64,000 nucleotides of DNA from Oscillospiraceae bacterium (GTDB lineage Bacteria > Bacillota > Clostridia > Oscillospirales > CAG-382), in contig SVRF01000001.1 of the NCBI GenBank assembly GCA_015064945.1, positions 1 to 64,000 on the forward strand, written 5' to 3'. Both the position numbers and the translations under genes were made by a program. The notes below the pieces were generated by a model. That model was not told where the DNA came from. It did not search any database and worked only from the letters and a program-made list of their open reading frames with translations. Positions 43,161 through 54,300 of the stretch are shown here, piece by piece. The stretch's first letter is position 1, and each line of letters begins with the position of its first letter.

Positions 43161-44404
43161 ATATCAGTACAGATAAGCTTTCCGTCCTTTGCGTCCGTTA
43201 TACGGCATTCGATAATGTCGCCGGGTGCAACAGGGCGGTTTGTTTTTACCGTGGCTTCGCAAAAATCATCGCTGTGACCTACAGCGCACCCCTCAGCGAG
43301 TTTTTCCACCAACACTGAGGTTTTTGCACCAAGCTTGGAAAAGAGTATGCTGTTCTTGATGTTATCGCATACGCTTAAAAAATGAGCCATACGACGGCGC
43401 TTTTCTTCTTCCGGAATTTGTCCGGCCATAACAGCCGCCTCTGTATCGGGACGTTTGGAATAGGGAAAGGCGTGGATGTGCAAAAAGCCTATATCTTTTA
43501 TAAACTTTAGGGTTTCGTTGTACTCCTCTTCCGTTTCGCCGGGAAATGCGCAAATAATGTCTGCGGAAAGCATAATGTTGGGTCTTGCCTTTTTTAATGC
43601 ACTAATGCGTTCTTTTGCCGTTTCCGCTGTGTAAGGCCGTTTCATCCTTTTAAGTACATCGGTGCTTCCCGACTGTATGGAAAGATGAAAGTGGGGCATA
43701 AGCTTAGGCGTTTCAGAAACAGTTTTTATAAAAGCATCGGTCAAAACGTTGGGGTCAAGAGACCCAAGGCGTAATCTTTTAAGCCCATCTATTTCCGCAA
43801 CTTTTTTTATCAGCTCGTAAAGCGGCATAAAGTTGTATGCGGCAGTCTCGATCCCTGTAAGAATTATTTCCTTGTAACCTAAACCCACAAGCCGTTTCGC
43901 TTCGGCAATAATCTCTTCTGCAGGTCGGGAGCGACTTTTGCCCCTTAGCTTGGGAATTATGCAGTATGTGCATTTGCCGCTGCACCCGTCTTGTATTTTT
44001 AGGTATGCTCTGGTTTTTGATACGCCTATCAGCTTATCGGGATGCGTATGTCCTATATTCAGCAGTTCATAGCCGCGGTCGGTTTTGGCGTGTGTGCAAA
44101 AGTCCTGCAAAGCACCTTTGTCAAAGCAGTCTGTTATGCGCTTTACACCTTCGAATTTACCGCAAAGCTGTGAGTAACATCCGCAAACACGCACATCGGG
44201 GCAGTTTTTTAAAGCACGGCGTATCATTTGCGCGCTTTTGCGCTGACTTTCCTCGGTAACAGCGCAGGTATTTACAACACAAACATCGCATTTCTCGCCG
44301 AATGGTACAGCACGGTAACCGTTGTTTACAAACAGCTCCGCCAAAGCTCGTGTTTCGTATTGATTAACCCGACACCCAAGGGTGCAAAAGGATACGGTTT
44401 TCAT
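43157..44404 (-). CDS. mtaB: MtaB, tRNA ms2t6A methylthiotransferase
   Basis: A 415-residue radical SAM methylthiotransferase. The N-terminal UPF0004 domain starts FCTLGCRVNQYET and holds three cysteines. The radical SAM cluster is CSGKCTYC. A TRAM domain ends the protein. It converts t6A37 to ms2t6A37 in tRNAs reading ANN codons. It overlaps the RNase M5-like gene by 4 bases (ATGA) at its start and the convergent apbE stop at its end. Confidence 0.95.
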   Translation of the reverse strand: MKTVSFCTLGCRVNQYETRALAELFVNNGYRAVPFGEKCDVCVVNTCAVTEESQRKSAQMIRRALKNCPDVRVCGCYSQLCGKFEGVKRITDCFDKGALQDFCTHAKTDRGYELLNIGHTHPDKLIGVSKTRAYLKIQDGCSGKCTYCIIPKLRGKSRSRPAEEIIAEAKRLVGLGYKEIILTGIETAAYNFMPLYELIKKVAEIDGLKRLRLGSLDPNVLTDAFIKTVSETPKLMPHFHLSIQSGSTDVLKRMKRPYTAETAKERISALKKARPNIMLSADIICAFPGETEEEYNETLKFIKDIGFLHIHAFPYSKRPDTEAAVMAGQIPEEEKRRRMAHFLSVCDNIKNSILFSKLGAKTSVLVEKLAEGCAVGHSDDFCEATVKTNRPVAPGDIIECRITDAKDGKLICTDI

Positions 44405-44985
44405 TTAAGTTTCTCCATAATCTCAAAAAAATAGGTCTTGCCGCCCAAAATGTTTACAGCCTCTCTTAAAGCTTTTGGGCTAAGGCTCGGCGGCAAGGAT
44501 GCCATAAGGCAAAACTCTTTTCGTTTTGCTTCGCTTCCGTCGCATCCCACAAGCCCACAGTTGTAAAGCTCTGCGGCTGTTATGTCCTCCGTCGGTTTGG
44601 CTTCTCCGTCTGCCGAGTAGGGAAGCAGTAGCTTGTATAAAACATCATCACTCATTCCCTCAACGCCCAAAAGTCCTTCTTTTGACGGAGCTTTTTTGCG
44701 TCTTTCCTTACCCTCCAGGGCAGGTGTGTAAATATTTATAATGCTTTCGGCCCCCAAAAAGCCTTTAAGCTTGTTTCTGATAAGCCTGCCTGCATTGTCG
44801 CTGTCCGTTAATATCAAAAGCTTACCGTTTTCGGTTATTTTTCTTAGAAGCGCCAGCTTCTCCTTGGCATTGAATATGCCAAAGCCGCCGCCTGTTATAA
44901 CCGTGCCTTGCGCAACGGCGCACACACGCTTTTTGTCGTAGCTGCCTTCCACAAACAAAGGATATTTAAGCTTAATTCTTTTCAT
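44401..44985 (-). CDS. rnmV: RNase M5-like Toprim protein (DUF4093)
   Basis: A 194-residue protein with an N-terminal Toprim domain (FVEGSYDKKRV and LILTDSDNAGRLIRN carry the acidic residues) and a DUF4093-like C-terminus. RNase M5 matures 5S rRNA in Firmicutes. This clostridial form is often annotated as an RNase M5-like or DUF4093 protein; exact activity is unproved. A TTG start at 44994 is possible, but the ATG at 44985 has GAGG 10 bases upstream. It overlaps the end of holA by 14 bases. Confidence 0.82.
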   Translation of the reverse strand: MKRIKLKYPLFVEGSYDKKRVCAVAQGTVITGGGFGIFNAKEKLALLRKITENGKLLILTDSDNAGRLIRNKLKGFLGAESIINIYTPALEGKERRKKAPSKEGLLGVEGMSDDVLYKLLLPYSADGEAKPTEDITAAELYNCGLVGCDGSEAKRKEFCLMASLPPSLSPKALREAVNILGGKTYFFEIMEKLK

Positions 44986-46012
44986 AAGCCGCAAGCCTCA
45001 ACAAGAAGATCTCAACAGTACAGGCGGGGTCGTTTCTATAGCTTTTCAGCGCAACCGCACACTCGTTACATTTGTCTGCCGCATAATCCAAAAAGTCAAA
45101 TCCTACCTTCCGTGCGTAGGGTGCATAGTTGCGCACCGCCCACTCGAAGGTTTTAAGGGATTTTGCAATATCGCCTATAGTTTTGCCGTCCTCCAAGCCT
45201 GCCTTTGTTACGGTTATATCCGTTATGCAAGAGGACAGCATATTTATAAGCATATAAGGCGAAACGCCGCTGTTTATTAAAAAATTATATATGTCGTGCA
45301 CCCTTGCACTGTTGCCGGCTGTTAAAGCTTTAGTAAGGTCAAACACCCTGAAACTTTTGTTGGAGCAACAAACATTAATAACGTCATCGTCGATAACTTT
45401 TCGTCCCTTACAGTATGCAATAAGCTTTAAAGCCTCGCCTTTAAGGGTATACATATCCTCGCCGCATACGTTAATCATAGTCTCGGGAACGCTTTCCGCA
45501 ATCTCAGTGCTTGACGCATCAAAGTGGCGCTTTATCCATTTTTTTAGCTTTGCTCCTGTTTCTTTCTCAAAAACAGTAAACACACCGTTTTTTTCTGTAA
45601 AATCTATCAAAGCGCTTACGGGCGCTTTTTCTTTTTTGCCTATTATTTTTGCCGAAAGCTCGTTGCTTTTTGCTACAAATAAAACGTTTACATATTCCGG
45701 CATTGTTTCCAAGGCAGTAACGATGTCTGCTACTGAGTTCTCGCTAAGTTTGCCGTAATCAAGTTCTTCCACTGTAACAAGCTTATAGTCAGACATATAG
45801 GGTAGTTCTTCCAATGCTGTCGCAAAGGAAAAGGTATTAAAATCCTTGCCGCTGTAGCGTATCAAATTGAACTCGGGCATAGGGGAAGACTCCACTCGCT
45901 TGAGCATAAGCTTTACGTAGTGGTCCTTTGTATACTCCTCTTCTCCGCAAAGGAAAAAGCACTTTCCGGAAGCCTCGGACTTTATGCAGGATTTCAATAA
46001 ATCTTCGTTCAT
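44972..46012 (-). CDS. holA: DNA polymerase III delta subunit
   Basis: A 346-residue HolA (delta) clamp-loader protein with the family's N-terminal AAA+-like region (FFLCGEEEYTKDHYV) and the helical C-terminal collar. It opens the beta clamp in concert with DnaX (at 16579-18117). A longer ATG at 46027 lies in the ribosome site (GGGAGG), so the ATG at 46012 is right; it overlaps the comEC stop as ATGA. comEC-holA is a common clostridial pair. Confidence 0.92.
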   Translation of the reverse strand: MNEDLLKSCIKSEASGKCFFLCGEEEYTKDHYVKLMLKRVESSPMPEFNLIRYSGKDFNTFSFATALEELPYMSDYKLVTVEELDYGKLSENSVADIVTALETMPEYVNVLFVAKSNELSAKIIGKKEKAPVSALIDFTEKNGVFTVFEKETGAKLKKWIKRHFDASSTEIAESVPETMINVCGEDMYTLKGEALKLIAYCKGRKVIDDDVINVCCSNKSFRVFDLTKALTAGNSARVHDIYNFLINSGVSPYMLINMLSSCITDITVTKAGLEDGKTIGDIAKSLKTFEWAVRNYAPYARKVGFDFLDYAADKCNECAVALKSYRNDPACTVEIFLLRLAAYEKN

Positions 46013-48138
46013 CCCTTTACCTCCCATAATCCGTCTTTTCCAAATCTAAGCTCAATACTGTTTTTGTATTCCGTAACAGTATCGGCTTTCTTCTTCAAAG
46101 TTTCGGTAAAATAAGTGTCTTCGGTTTTATGAATGTACAAGCTGTCATAATTTGTCGGTACCAATGGCTTTGCCAGCTCTCTTTCTATACACTTTTTCGT
46201 CACAATAAGCCCGTTGCAAGGGGTGGAAAAGCCCGTTTTGTTGCCGCCAAGCAGGCATAAACTGATGTCGTTATTTACAACCCGTAAGGAATAATGCCCA
46301 TTGCTTTCCTTAAGTACTAAACCAAATTCTGACAAGCTTTTATCATAGTATAACACATCACAGCCCGTTTTCGCAATACGTGTTTCAAAACTCCCGCCGG
46401 CGTATCTTTTGGGAATATACACAGCATCCACGCTTATATAGCAATTTGTTTGATAAAACCTTTCTTCGGCAGATCGGGTGCAGTCGGTCATTATATATGC
46501 ATCTAAATGAGTAACACATCTGTCAAGTATTACGCCGCTGCATTTCTCGGTTCCGTGTCCGTCCACAAGCACGGTGTAACTGCCGTTATTATAAAAAACA
46601 AAACTGCTATCTCCGCTGTCGTTTACATAAATAAAACTATTGGCTTTTAGTGCGTTGTTGTATCCTAAAACACAAGAACCGACAATAAGAAAAATCACAA
46701 GCAGACATAAGCTTGCCGCCTTCAAAATATATTTGCGTTTAAGGCTTAGTGCACACACGATTGCCGCTGCTGCAGGTACAATAATTAACTTGATATATGG
46801 CAGAGAGGCAGAGAAAGTCGCAAAGGATAGGGAAGCAGCAAAGTCCGATATTGACTTTATAGCCTTGAAGATAAAGTCGTTAACCGTAACAAGCTCGCTA
46901 AGATTTGGGTAAAAGGCAAATATCGGTAAGGATAAAACCGATACGGCAAGGGACGGCCCTATTAAAATATTCACTGCTAAATTGCTGAGGGGTGCGATGA
47001 TGGATACATAATCGAAACTACAAAGCAAAACGGGCAGACAAAAAAGGTTAGCCGCAAAGGTTATAAGGGTAGGGGTTACTATCAAAGTGAAAAGTTTTGA
47101 GCGTAAAAAGCCTCTTCTCCTGCGCCTTGTTATTTCGCTTAATGTTAAAATACCCAAGGTTGCCAAAAATGAAAGCTGCAGACCAACGCTTGCGGCAGCA
47201 TAAGGAGAGAACAATAGTATACCTGCAAGTGCGGCACAAAGCACTGAGATACTGTCAAAATATATTCCTGCAATGTTTGCGGCAAAAACAGCACAGCACA
47301 TAATGCAAGCTCTAAGTATCGGCGGAGTTGCACCAACCAACAGGGTGTAGAATACTGCAAGCACTATGCATATACCGCTGGAGAGCTTCTTGCGCTGAAC
47401 CGTCAACATAAGTATGCTGTATATACTGTAAACCAATATGGAAAAATGCTGGCCCGAAATAGCAAGGATGTGTGATAGACCCGATCTGGAAAAACTACCG
47501 TTTAAATTATCGTCAATGCCGCTTCTGTCGCCTGTTATAATTGCATTGTAAAAGCCTGCAGACTCCTCACCGAAATTGTTGTATATGGCATCGGAAATGT
47601 GTTTTCGCATTGCCAAAAGCTCATATTTAAAACCTTTGATCTGTATTTTGTCGCTTTTGCATATCGAACCAAATGCGTTGTAATCAACACCGTTTCCCTT
47701 AGAGCTAAGGCTTGCTTCTTTTAAAGTGGCTTCAACGTAAACACCGTCACCTGCTTCCGGCAGCTCGTTTGTGTAAATGTATAAAGTTTTTCCGTCCAGT
47801 CCGTCTTCACTTTCAAGTATGTCGACAGTGGCTCTGTTCCCGTTTTCAGTGGCACGTGCTTCCGTAATCACGCCGGTAAAGAAGTAGACTTTTTCGGTAT
47901 CTATCCCGGAGCTTACCAAAAAGTTTTGGTAAACCGTGCCGTAAAGAGAAGCGGCTCCGAAGAAAAACGTAGCCGTTATCAAGATAATTCTAAACCGTCG
48001 TGCAGGACGGATAAGCATAGTCAATGACCATGCTAATGACATAAGGACAATGGGTACCCAAAAATCAAAATACAGACCCACCGCAATGCCTGCGGAAACC
48101 GCAAGGCATACTAAAGCGGCAGGTCTGTATCTCAACAT
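46009..48138 (-). CDS. comEC: ComEC/Rec2 DNA-uptake channel with degenerate beta-lactamase-like domain
   Basis: A 709-residue membrane protein. The N-terminal OB-like (DUF4131) region is followed by the competence domain with about ten membrane segments, including the family motif HILAISGQHFSIL. In most ComEC proteins a C-terminal metallo-beta-lactamase domain cuts the incoming strand, with a THxHxDH motif. Here that region (about 505-709) keeps the fold start (VNDSGDSSFVFYNNGSYTVLVDG) but its metal motif reads MTDCTRSAEE, with no histidines. The nuclease is thus probably dead while the channel could persist. No comEA is adjacent. Confidence 0.9.
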   Translation of the reverse strand: MLRYRPAALVCLAVSAGIAVGLYFDFWVPIVLMSLAWSLTMLIRPARRFRIILITATFFFGAASLYGTVYQNFLVSSGIDTEKVYFFTGVITEARATENGNRATVDILESEDGLDGKTLYIYTNELPEAGDGVYVEATLKEASLSSKGNGVDYNAFGSICKSDKIQIKGFKYELLAMRKHISDAIYNNFGEESAGFYNAIITGDRSGIDDNLNGSFSRSGLSHILAISGQHFSILVYSIYSILMLTVQRKKLSSGICIVLAVFYTLLVGATPPILRACIMCCAVFAANIAGIYFDSISVLCAALAGILLFSPYAAASVGLQLSFLATLGILTLSEITRRRRRGFLRSKLFTLIVTPTLITFAANLFCLPVLLCSFDYVSIIAPLSNLAVNILIGPSLAVSVLSLPIFAFYPNLSELVTVNDFIFKAIKSISDFAASLSFATFSASLPYIKLIIVPAAAAIVCALSLKRKYILKAASLCLLVIFLIVGSCVLGYNNALKANSFIYVNDSGDSSFVFYNNGSYTVLVDGHGTEKCSGVILDRCVTHLDAYIMTDCTRSAEERFYQTNCYISVDAVYIPKRYAGGSFETRIAKTGCDVLYYDKSLSEFGLVLKESNGHYSLRVVNNDISLCLLGGNKTGFSTPCNGLIVTKKCIERELAKPLVPTNYDSLYIHKTEDTYFTETLKKKADTVTEYKNSIELRFGKDGLWEVKG

Positions 48139-48151
48139 ACCCGATTACCCG

Positions 48152-48490
48152 TTATGCCATATTCTCGTTCAGCTTTTTGCCGCCGAGTATATGAAAATGT
48201 AAATGCTTAACGGACTGACATCCGTCATCGCCGCAATTGGAAATTACTCTGTATCCATTATCAAGCCCTAAGTTTTTTGCTATCTGAGGGATCATCACAA
48301 AAATGTGCTTTACGCTTTCTGCGTTGTCTGCATTAACCTCGTTCATAGAGCTTAAGTGAAGCTTGGGAATAACCAAAACGTGCACAGGCGCTTGGGGGTT
48401 TATATCCTTAAAGGCATAAATCTTGTCGTCTTCGTACACTTTTGCTGAAGGAATTACACCTTCAATAATTTTACAAAACAAGCAATCCAT
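48152..48490 (-). CDS. HIT-family nucleotide hydrolase
   Basis: A 112-residue HIT protein with the catalytic triad motif HLHFHILGG and the N-terminal CLFCKIIEG (zinc-binding or structural Cys). HINT-like enzymes hydrolyse nucleoside phosphoramidates such as adenylylated lysine from tRNA synthetase by-products, which fits its position 13 bases after alaS. A longer frame runs upstream into the alaS stop, but ATG at 48490 with AGAGGTAG is the start. Confidence 0.93.
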   Translation of the reverse strand: MDCLFCKIIEGVIPSAKVYEDDKIYAFKDINPQAPVHVLVIPKLHLSSMNEVNADNAESVKHIFVMIPQIAKNLGLDNGYRVISNCGDDGCQSVKHLHFHILGGKKLNENMA

Positions 48491-48503
48491 ATATACTACC
48501 TCT

Positions 48504-51143
48504 TTATTTGATCTGACCTTCAAGAACAGCCTTGATTGCGTCAAGAGCTTCTTCGGTCTTTGCGGAGTTCTTACCGCCGCTGGAAGCGTTATCGGGTCTG
48601 CCGCCGCCGCCACCGCCTACGATGGGGGAGATGTTCTTAAGAATCATACCTGCGTGTGCACCCTTAGCAACAGCTTCCTTACCGCAGCCTGCGGCAAAGG
48701 TAACCTTTTCGCCGTCAACGGAAGCGAATACGCAAACTGCCAAGGGCTCCTTATCCTTAACGGCGTCGATAGCGGATCTCAAAGCGTCTGCACCTACACC
48801 GTCAAAGCGTGCCTTGACAAGCTTTACGCCCTTTACGTTTTCTGCGGAATCGGCAGCTTCCTTAACCTTGGCAAGCGCTGCTTTTTGATTAAGGGTGTCA
48901 AGTTCCTTCTTAAGCGCTTTTGTTTCGTTAACAAGACTCTCAGCCTTGTGCAAAAGCTCTGCTTTGTTAGCGGCTTTAAGGGTAGCGCCTATTTTGTTTA
49001 CAAGGGCCTCTTCTTCCTTCATCTGGAATATAACGTTAAGACCTGTGATACCCTCTATACGTCTTACGCCTGCGGCAACCGAGCTTTCGGAAACGATTCT
49101 GAACAAGCCAGCCTTAGCGGTGTTATCCAAATGGGTACCGCCGCAAAGCTCGGTGGAAAAATCTCCCATCTTAACAACACGAACAACGTCGCCGTATTTT
49201 TCGCCGAACAAAGCCATAGCGCCCATTGCCTTTGCCTCTTCAATGGGCATCTCTGTACAGGTGATGGGAGAGCCTGCCAAGATCTCGTTGTTAACCAAAG
49301 CTTCAACCTTGCCGAGTTCTTCGGGAGTGAGGGCAGAGAAGTGGGTAAAGTCAAATCTAACTCTGCTACCGTCAACAAAAGAGCCTGCCTGTTCTATGTG
49401 GTTGCCTAAAACCTTTCTGAGCGCCGCCTGTAAAAGGTGTGCGGCAGAGTGGTTACGTGCTATAAAGTTGCGTCTGATCTTATCAACAGTAGCAGTAGCC
49501 TTGCCTAAAGCCACAACGCCTTCCTTAAGTTCGCCGAAGTGCAGATACTGACCGTCTGCAGTCTTCTTTGTGTCAGTAACGTTAAACACGCCGTCTGCGG
49601 TTGAAATAACCCCGGTATCGCCAACCTGACCGCCGGACTCGGCATAGAAGGGGGTTTGGTCTAAAACAAGTATGGCACCGCCTCCGCTTATTTCGGAAAC
49701 TGCCTCGCCGTCCTTGATGATGTACTTGATTTCAGCCGCGCTTTCGGTTTCGCCGTAGCCGGTGAATACTGTTTTTACGTTCTTGTCAATTATCTCGCCA
49801 AGGTCTGTGCCGCCGCCCATATAGTCGGTTGCAAAGCTTCTTGCCGCTCTTGCACGTTCCTTTTGAGCCTTCATTAATGCCGTAAAACCGTCTATGTCGA
49901 CTGTAATGCCATGTTCAGCACTTATTTCTCTTGTAAGGTCAAGAGGGAAGCCGAACGTGTCGTTAAGCTTAAAGGCATCGTCGCCGGAAATTTGCTTGAT
50001 GTCGGAAACGCTTGCTTTGTCAATAAGGTTCATAAGCATACCCAGACCCGCATCTATCGTCTGTGCAAAACGCTCTTCCTCTATGAGTATAGCCTTCTTT
50101 ATGTATTCGCGCTTTTCTTCAAGTTCGGGATAACCCGCCTTGCTTTCCTCTATAACGGTGTCAGCTAAGTCGGAAAGGAAAAGCCCTTTGATGTTCAAAA
50201 GTCTGCCGTGTCTTGCCGCACGTCTGAGCAAACGGCGAAGAACATAGCCTCTGCCTTCATTAGAAGGGATAACGCCGTCACTTATAAGGAATACGGTGCT
50301 TCTTATATGGTCGGTGATAACACGCAAAGAAATGTCCTTATCAGAGCCGCTTGCCTCGTAGCTTACGCCTGCAAGGTCGCAAACTTTCATCATAACGTTA
50401 CGTATCGTATCAACCTCGAACAGGTTGTTTACGTCCTGCATTACGCACGCCAAACGTTCAAGACCCATACCGGTATCGATGTTAGGATGCTCAAGTCTTT
50501 CGTAGTTGCCGTTACCGTCGCCGTCAAACTGTGTAAATACTATGTTCCAAATTTCTATAAATCGGTCACAGTCACATCCGGGTTTACAGTCGGGACTTCC
50601 GCAACCGTATTTAAGACCCCTGTCAAAGTATATCTCAGAGCAAGGGCCGCAAGGACCTGCGCCGATTTCCCAAAAGTTGTCTTCCTTGCCCATTTTGTAT
50701 ATGCGTTCAGCGGGCACGCCTGTCTTAAGCCAAATATCTCTTGCTTCGTCGTCGTCCAAATAAACGGAAACGGAAAGCAATTCCTCAGGTATCTCCAAAA
50801 CTTTGGTCAAAAATTCCCAAGCCCAAGGAATAGCTTCGCTTTTGAAATAATCGCCAAAGGAGAAGTTACCTAACATTTCAAAAAATGTGCCGTGTCTTGC
50901 CGTGATACCTACACGCTCAATATCGGGGGTGCGTATACATTTTTGGCAAGTGGTAACTCTCTTTCTGGGGGGCACCTGTGTGCCGGTAAAATAAGGCTTA
51001 AGGGGTGCCATACCTGCGTTGATAAGCAACAGGGAATTGTCGTTTTGCGGAACTAAGGGGAAAGAGTTGAGGCGTAAATGTCCCTTGCTTTCATAAAAAG
51101 CCAAGAATTTCTCCCTCAAAACATTAAGTGATTCGTTTTTCAT
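48504..51143 (-). CDS. alaS: Alanyl-tRNA synthetase
   Basis: An 879-residue AlaRS of full length. It has the class II catalytic core (TTCQKCIRT, RHGTFFEMLGNFSFGDYFK), the editing domain (RNHSAAHLL, CGGTHLD), and a C-terminal C-Ala/DHHA1 region with the Gly-rich GGGGGRPD. It charges tRNA-Ala and clears misacylated Ser or Gly. It leads the minus-strand operon alaS-HIT-comEC-holA-rnmV-mtaB. The leader is too short for a T-box. Confidence 0.97.
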   Translation of the reverse strand: MKNESLNVLREKFLAFYESKGHLRLNSFPLVPQNDNSLLLINAGMAPLKPYFTGTQVPPRKRVTTCQKCIRTPDIERVGITARHGTFFEMLGNFSFGDYFKSEAIPWAWEFLTKVLEIPEELLSVSVYLDDDEARDIWLKTGVPAERIYKMGKEDNFWEIGAGPCGPCSEIYFDRGLKYGCGSPDCKPGCDCDRFIEIWNIVFTQFDGDGNGNYERLEHPNIDTGMGLERLACVMQDVNNLFEVDTIRNVMMKVCDLAGVSYEASGSDKDISLRVITDHIRSTVFLISDGVIPSNEGRGYVLRRLLRRAARHGRLLNIKGLFLSDLADTVIEESKAGYPELEEKREYIKKAILIEEERFAQTIDAGLGMLMNLIDKASVSDIKQISGDDAFKLNDTFGFPLDLTREISAEHGITVDIDGFTALMKAQKERARAARSFATDYMGGGTDLGEIIDKNVKTVFTGYGETESAAEIKYIIKDGEAVSEISGGGAILVLDQTPFYAESGGQVGDTGVISTADGVFNVTDTKKTADGQYLHFGELKEGVVALGKATATVDKIRRNFIARNHSAAHLLQAALRKVLGNHIEQAGSFVDGSRVRFDFTHFSALTPEELGKVEALVNNEILAGSPITCTEMPIEEAKAMGAMALFGEKYGDVVRVVKMGDFSTELCGGTHLDNTAKAGLFRIVSESSVAAGVRRIEGITGLNVIFQMKEEEALVNKIGATLKAANKAELLHKAESLVNETKALKKELDTLNQKAALAKVKEAADSAENVKGVKLVKARFDGVGADALRSAIDAVKDKEPLAVCVFASVDGEKVTFAAGCGKEAVAKGAHAGMILKNISPIVGGGGGGRPDNASSGGKNSAKTEEALDAIKAVLEGQIK

Positions 51144-51182
51144 TATAATACATACCTCTCGTACATAAATCTACATTATATA

Positions 51183-51211
51183 ATTGTAACCTAAAGATTC
51201 CGTTTTGTCAA
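51183..51211 (-). promoter_or_regulatory. Sigma-A promoter of the alaS operon
   Basis: On the minus strand, TTGACA (51206-51211), 17 bp, TACAAT (51183-51188); the start codon is 40 bases downstream. Confidence 0.85.
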
Positions 51212-51260
51212 CACAAATAAACAAAACAAAGTTTTTATTATCGCTTTTTGCATAAAAGTA

Positions 51261-51289
51261 TTGACAACGCGGGCGATTAATGCTATCAT
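51261..51289 (+). promoter_or_regulatory. Sigma-A promoter of the GHL10 gene
   Basis: TTGACA (51261-51266), 17 bp, TATCAT (51284-51289). The leader is about 78 bases with an AGGAGG ribosome site. Confidence 0.75.
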
Positions 51290-51373
51290 AACCATAAGTA
51301 AAAATGTATATATGGGTGGATTATGCCCATTTCCGTTTTTATAAACACGAAAACCTTTTAGGAGGTACAGAAG

Positions 51374-54300
51374 ATGAGAAGAATGTTATCATTAGTGTTG
51401 GCGCTTGTTATGTGCTGGTCTATGGTCTATGTCCTTGTCCCTGCGAAAGAAGCTTCTGCGGTTGAGACAGGTAATGCGACACTTACGGGTGAACGTTATA
51501 CTGTGGACTGGACTATACCTGAGATAGGTAATGCCGATATGACCACTGCGGGGTCTCCCGGTGTCGGCACGGCTATTGAAGACCTTACGTACGAGGTACT
51601 CGGTTACGTAAGCCCCAAGTATCCCGACAACCGTGCAACCAACTATTCCGAAGATGGCGTGGGTGAACTTGTTGATGGCACTAAGGGCACAAATCATTAT
51701 CTTAACGATCCTTGGGTTGGTCTTTACGGGAACGAGAAAAATGCTGTGCTCATCGACTTAGGTGCTTTTTATACCAACATAAGTGATGTTACTCTTAATT
51801 TGCTCAGCGACCCTGAGCTTGGTATTTTCTTGCCCAGTAAGATAACCGTTGCTTCTTCTGCAGACGGTGTTACGTTCAACCATGTAGGCGTTGTAAATAC
51901 AATGTCGGGTCACGCTCCCGGTGTCACCATAGACTCTATTATGTATTCAGTTCCTACAGAATACTTGAGTGTTATATACGATGCGACATATTCTCCCAAC
52001 AATTCACTGTTTAAAGGTCAATACATACTTTTGGTTTTTGAACACGAAGCGGGTGAAGATGGGTTTGACAGATTTTGGACTTTTATTTCCGAAATCTCTG
52101 TAAAGACCAGTGGCGACATAGTGGTAGACGATTTTACCGGTGTTGGCGCAATGGAGCTTTATCAAAAACCGACAGATGCAGACGCCTATGATGTCAATGT
52201 TGCTTTAAATTCTTCTTATCAGATAATCGGCTCCGTTGGTTCGGGTAAGTTTGCCGATACAGGCAGAATAGAACTCACCGACGGTATATACAAAGATGAT
52301 ACTGATATTAACACATCGGCTGACTATGTTTCCATATCTCCTGCCGACGGATCTTTCGGTATTCAGCTTGACTTGGGGATGTCCACCAAAAACATTACTT
52401 CCATCGCTCTTTCCGGCCTTGGCGGCGGCTCTTCAAGCTTTGTTGTTCCTACATCTGTAGCTCTTTACGCGTCCAATGACCGAGAAACTTTTTATTCCGT
52501 TGGACTTGGAACTATAGCTACCGATGCGACAGGAACAGTTTATACAATTAGCTATGATGTAACAGACAATAAAGCTTTTACAGCACGTTACATTACATTA
52601 ATAGTTTTTGCAGACGGTGATGTTTTGCTTGACGAAGTTATTATAAAGACCACAAACGAATCCGAAGTTATTAAAAACGTGGCTTTAGACGGTCAGTATA
52701 AATACCTTCTCAAGACGGCAAGTTCTGCTTTCAATGATGATTATTGGGCTGGCAGCAAAAACACTAATGAGCTCCCCGTGTTAAACACCTATAGTACAGG
52801 CGATCTTAACAATGGCATTTCTGCTACCGGTTCATTCCTTGACCCCGCCTGGGTTGGTTACAACTATTCCGGTGCTGCCTCTGATTATGTCGATATTGTA
52901 TTCGACCTTGGCGAGGAAGTTGAAGGCATAAACAATGTAAGCTTTAAGCTTTTGGAATACACAAACAGTACCACAATAACAGCATCTTCTGTTCCGGAAA
53001 GCTTTACTGTTTTCTATTCCAATACTGCCGACAGCTTTAATGCCAAAGCTTCCGTTATCGGTAATGTTGGCGCTGATGAGTATGATACGCTGGTAGTAAA
53101 TACTACCGAAAACAGAAGACAGGTTTATTACAATTACGAAGCTACGCTTAACGATGTAACCGCACGTTATGTAATGGTTCGTATACCAAAAGCAAAGAAG
53201 GAACTGCACATTGATGAAATAAAGATATGTACAGGTAACATTGCTCCTCAGCCCGAGGTTGAAGGTGACTATGCAACTCTTAACTATGATATTATAAGCG
53301 GTGTTTGGCTTGATATCTTTAACATTACAGATCTTTATCTTGTTCAGGGTACATATCAGGCTGACGAACAAACCTATAGGATTCGCCTTAATAATTATCT
53401 CACCGCAATGGTCGAGGGCGGTATTAATACCGTAATGATACATACCCGTGCACACGGTGACGCGCTTTACGGTGATTACACTTTTGACTCAATGTCTCCT
53501 GTTTCCAAGAGATATACGGGCTCTTTGTATGCCGTATCTACTTATGATGCTTTTGAAATATTTATTGAAGAAGCGCATAAGGTTGGTATCTCCGTACACG
53601 CATGGATCAATCCTTTGCGTATAGGTTACGCATCGGATTTAAACACGTATGACAACAAGTATGATATTAAGAAGTTCTACATCGGCAATTATAACGGCGT
53701 TGAACGTAGTGACTATGTAGGTATGTCCAGTGATAACCTGTATTGGCTCAATATCGGTTATGAATCGGTAAGACAGCACATAGTAAACTCTGTACTTGAG
53801 ATAGTTAACAATTATGATGTTGACGCGATCATAATGGACGACTATTTCTATCCTGCAGGCGCAACGACCGATTTTGATGCAGAGTGTTATGCTGAATTAG
53901 GTGCAGGTGAAGACCTTGGCAGTTGGAGAAGAGAAAACACTAATTTGCTCGTAAGAGCTCTTTATAAACATATTAAGCTTGCAAAGTCTGATGTTTTGTT
54001 CGGCATTTCCCCTGCAGGTAATGTTGAGAATTATGAAAACAGCTATAATTACTCAACGATGTACGCTGATGTTAGAAAGTGGTGTCAGCAAACATGGAGT
54101 GATGGCACAAACACATATCTGTATATGGACTACATATCTCCTCAGTTATACTGGGCACCTGATGAACAGTTTGCTACAGTGACACAATACGGTAGCTGGT
54201 GGAACAAAAATTATGTTATAGGCGGTTATTTGGGTGATTGGATGAACTTTAACTTTGTAAACACAAGTACAACCTTTAACAATAAGGGCGTTAAGCTTGT

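Noticed and set aside
51144-51260. T-box riboswitch ahead of alaS
   Set aside because: The promoter lies 40 bases from the start codon, leaving no room, and no T-box sequence or stem was seen.
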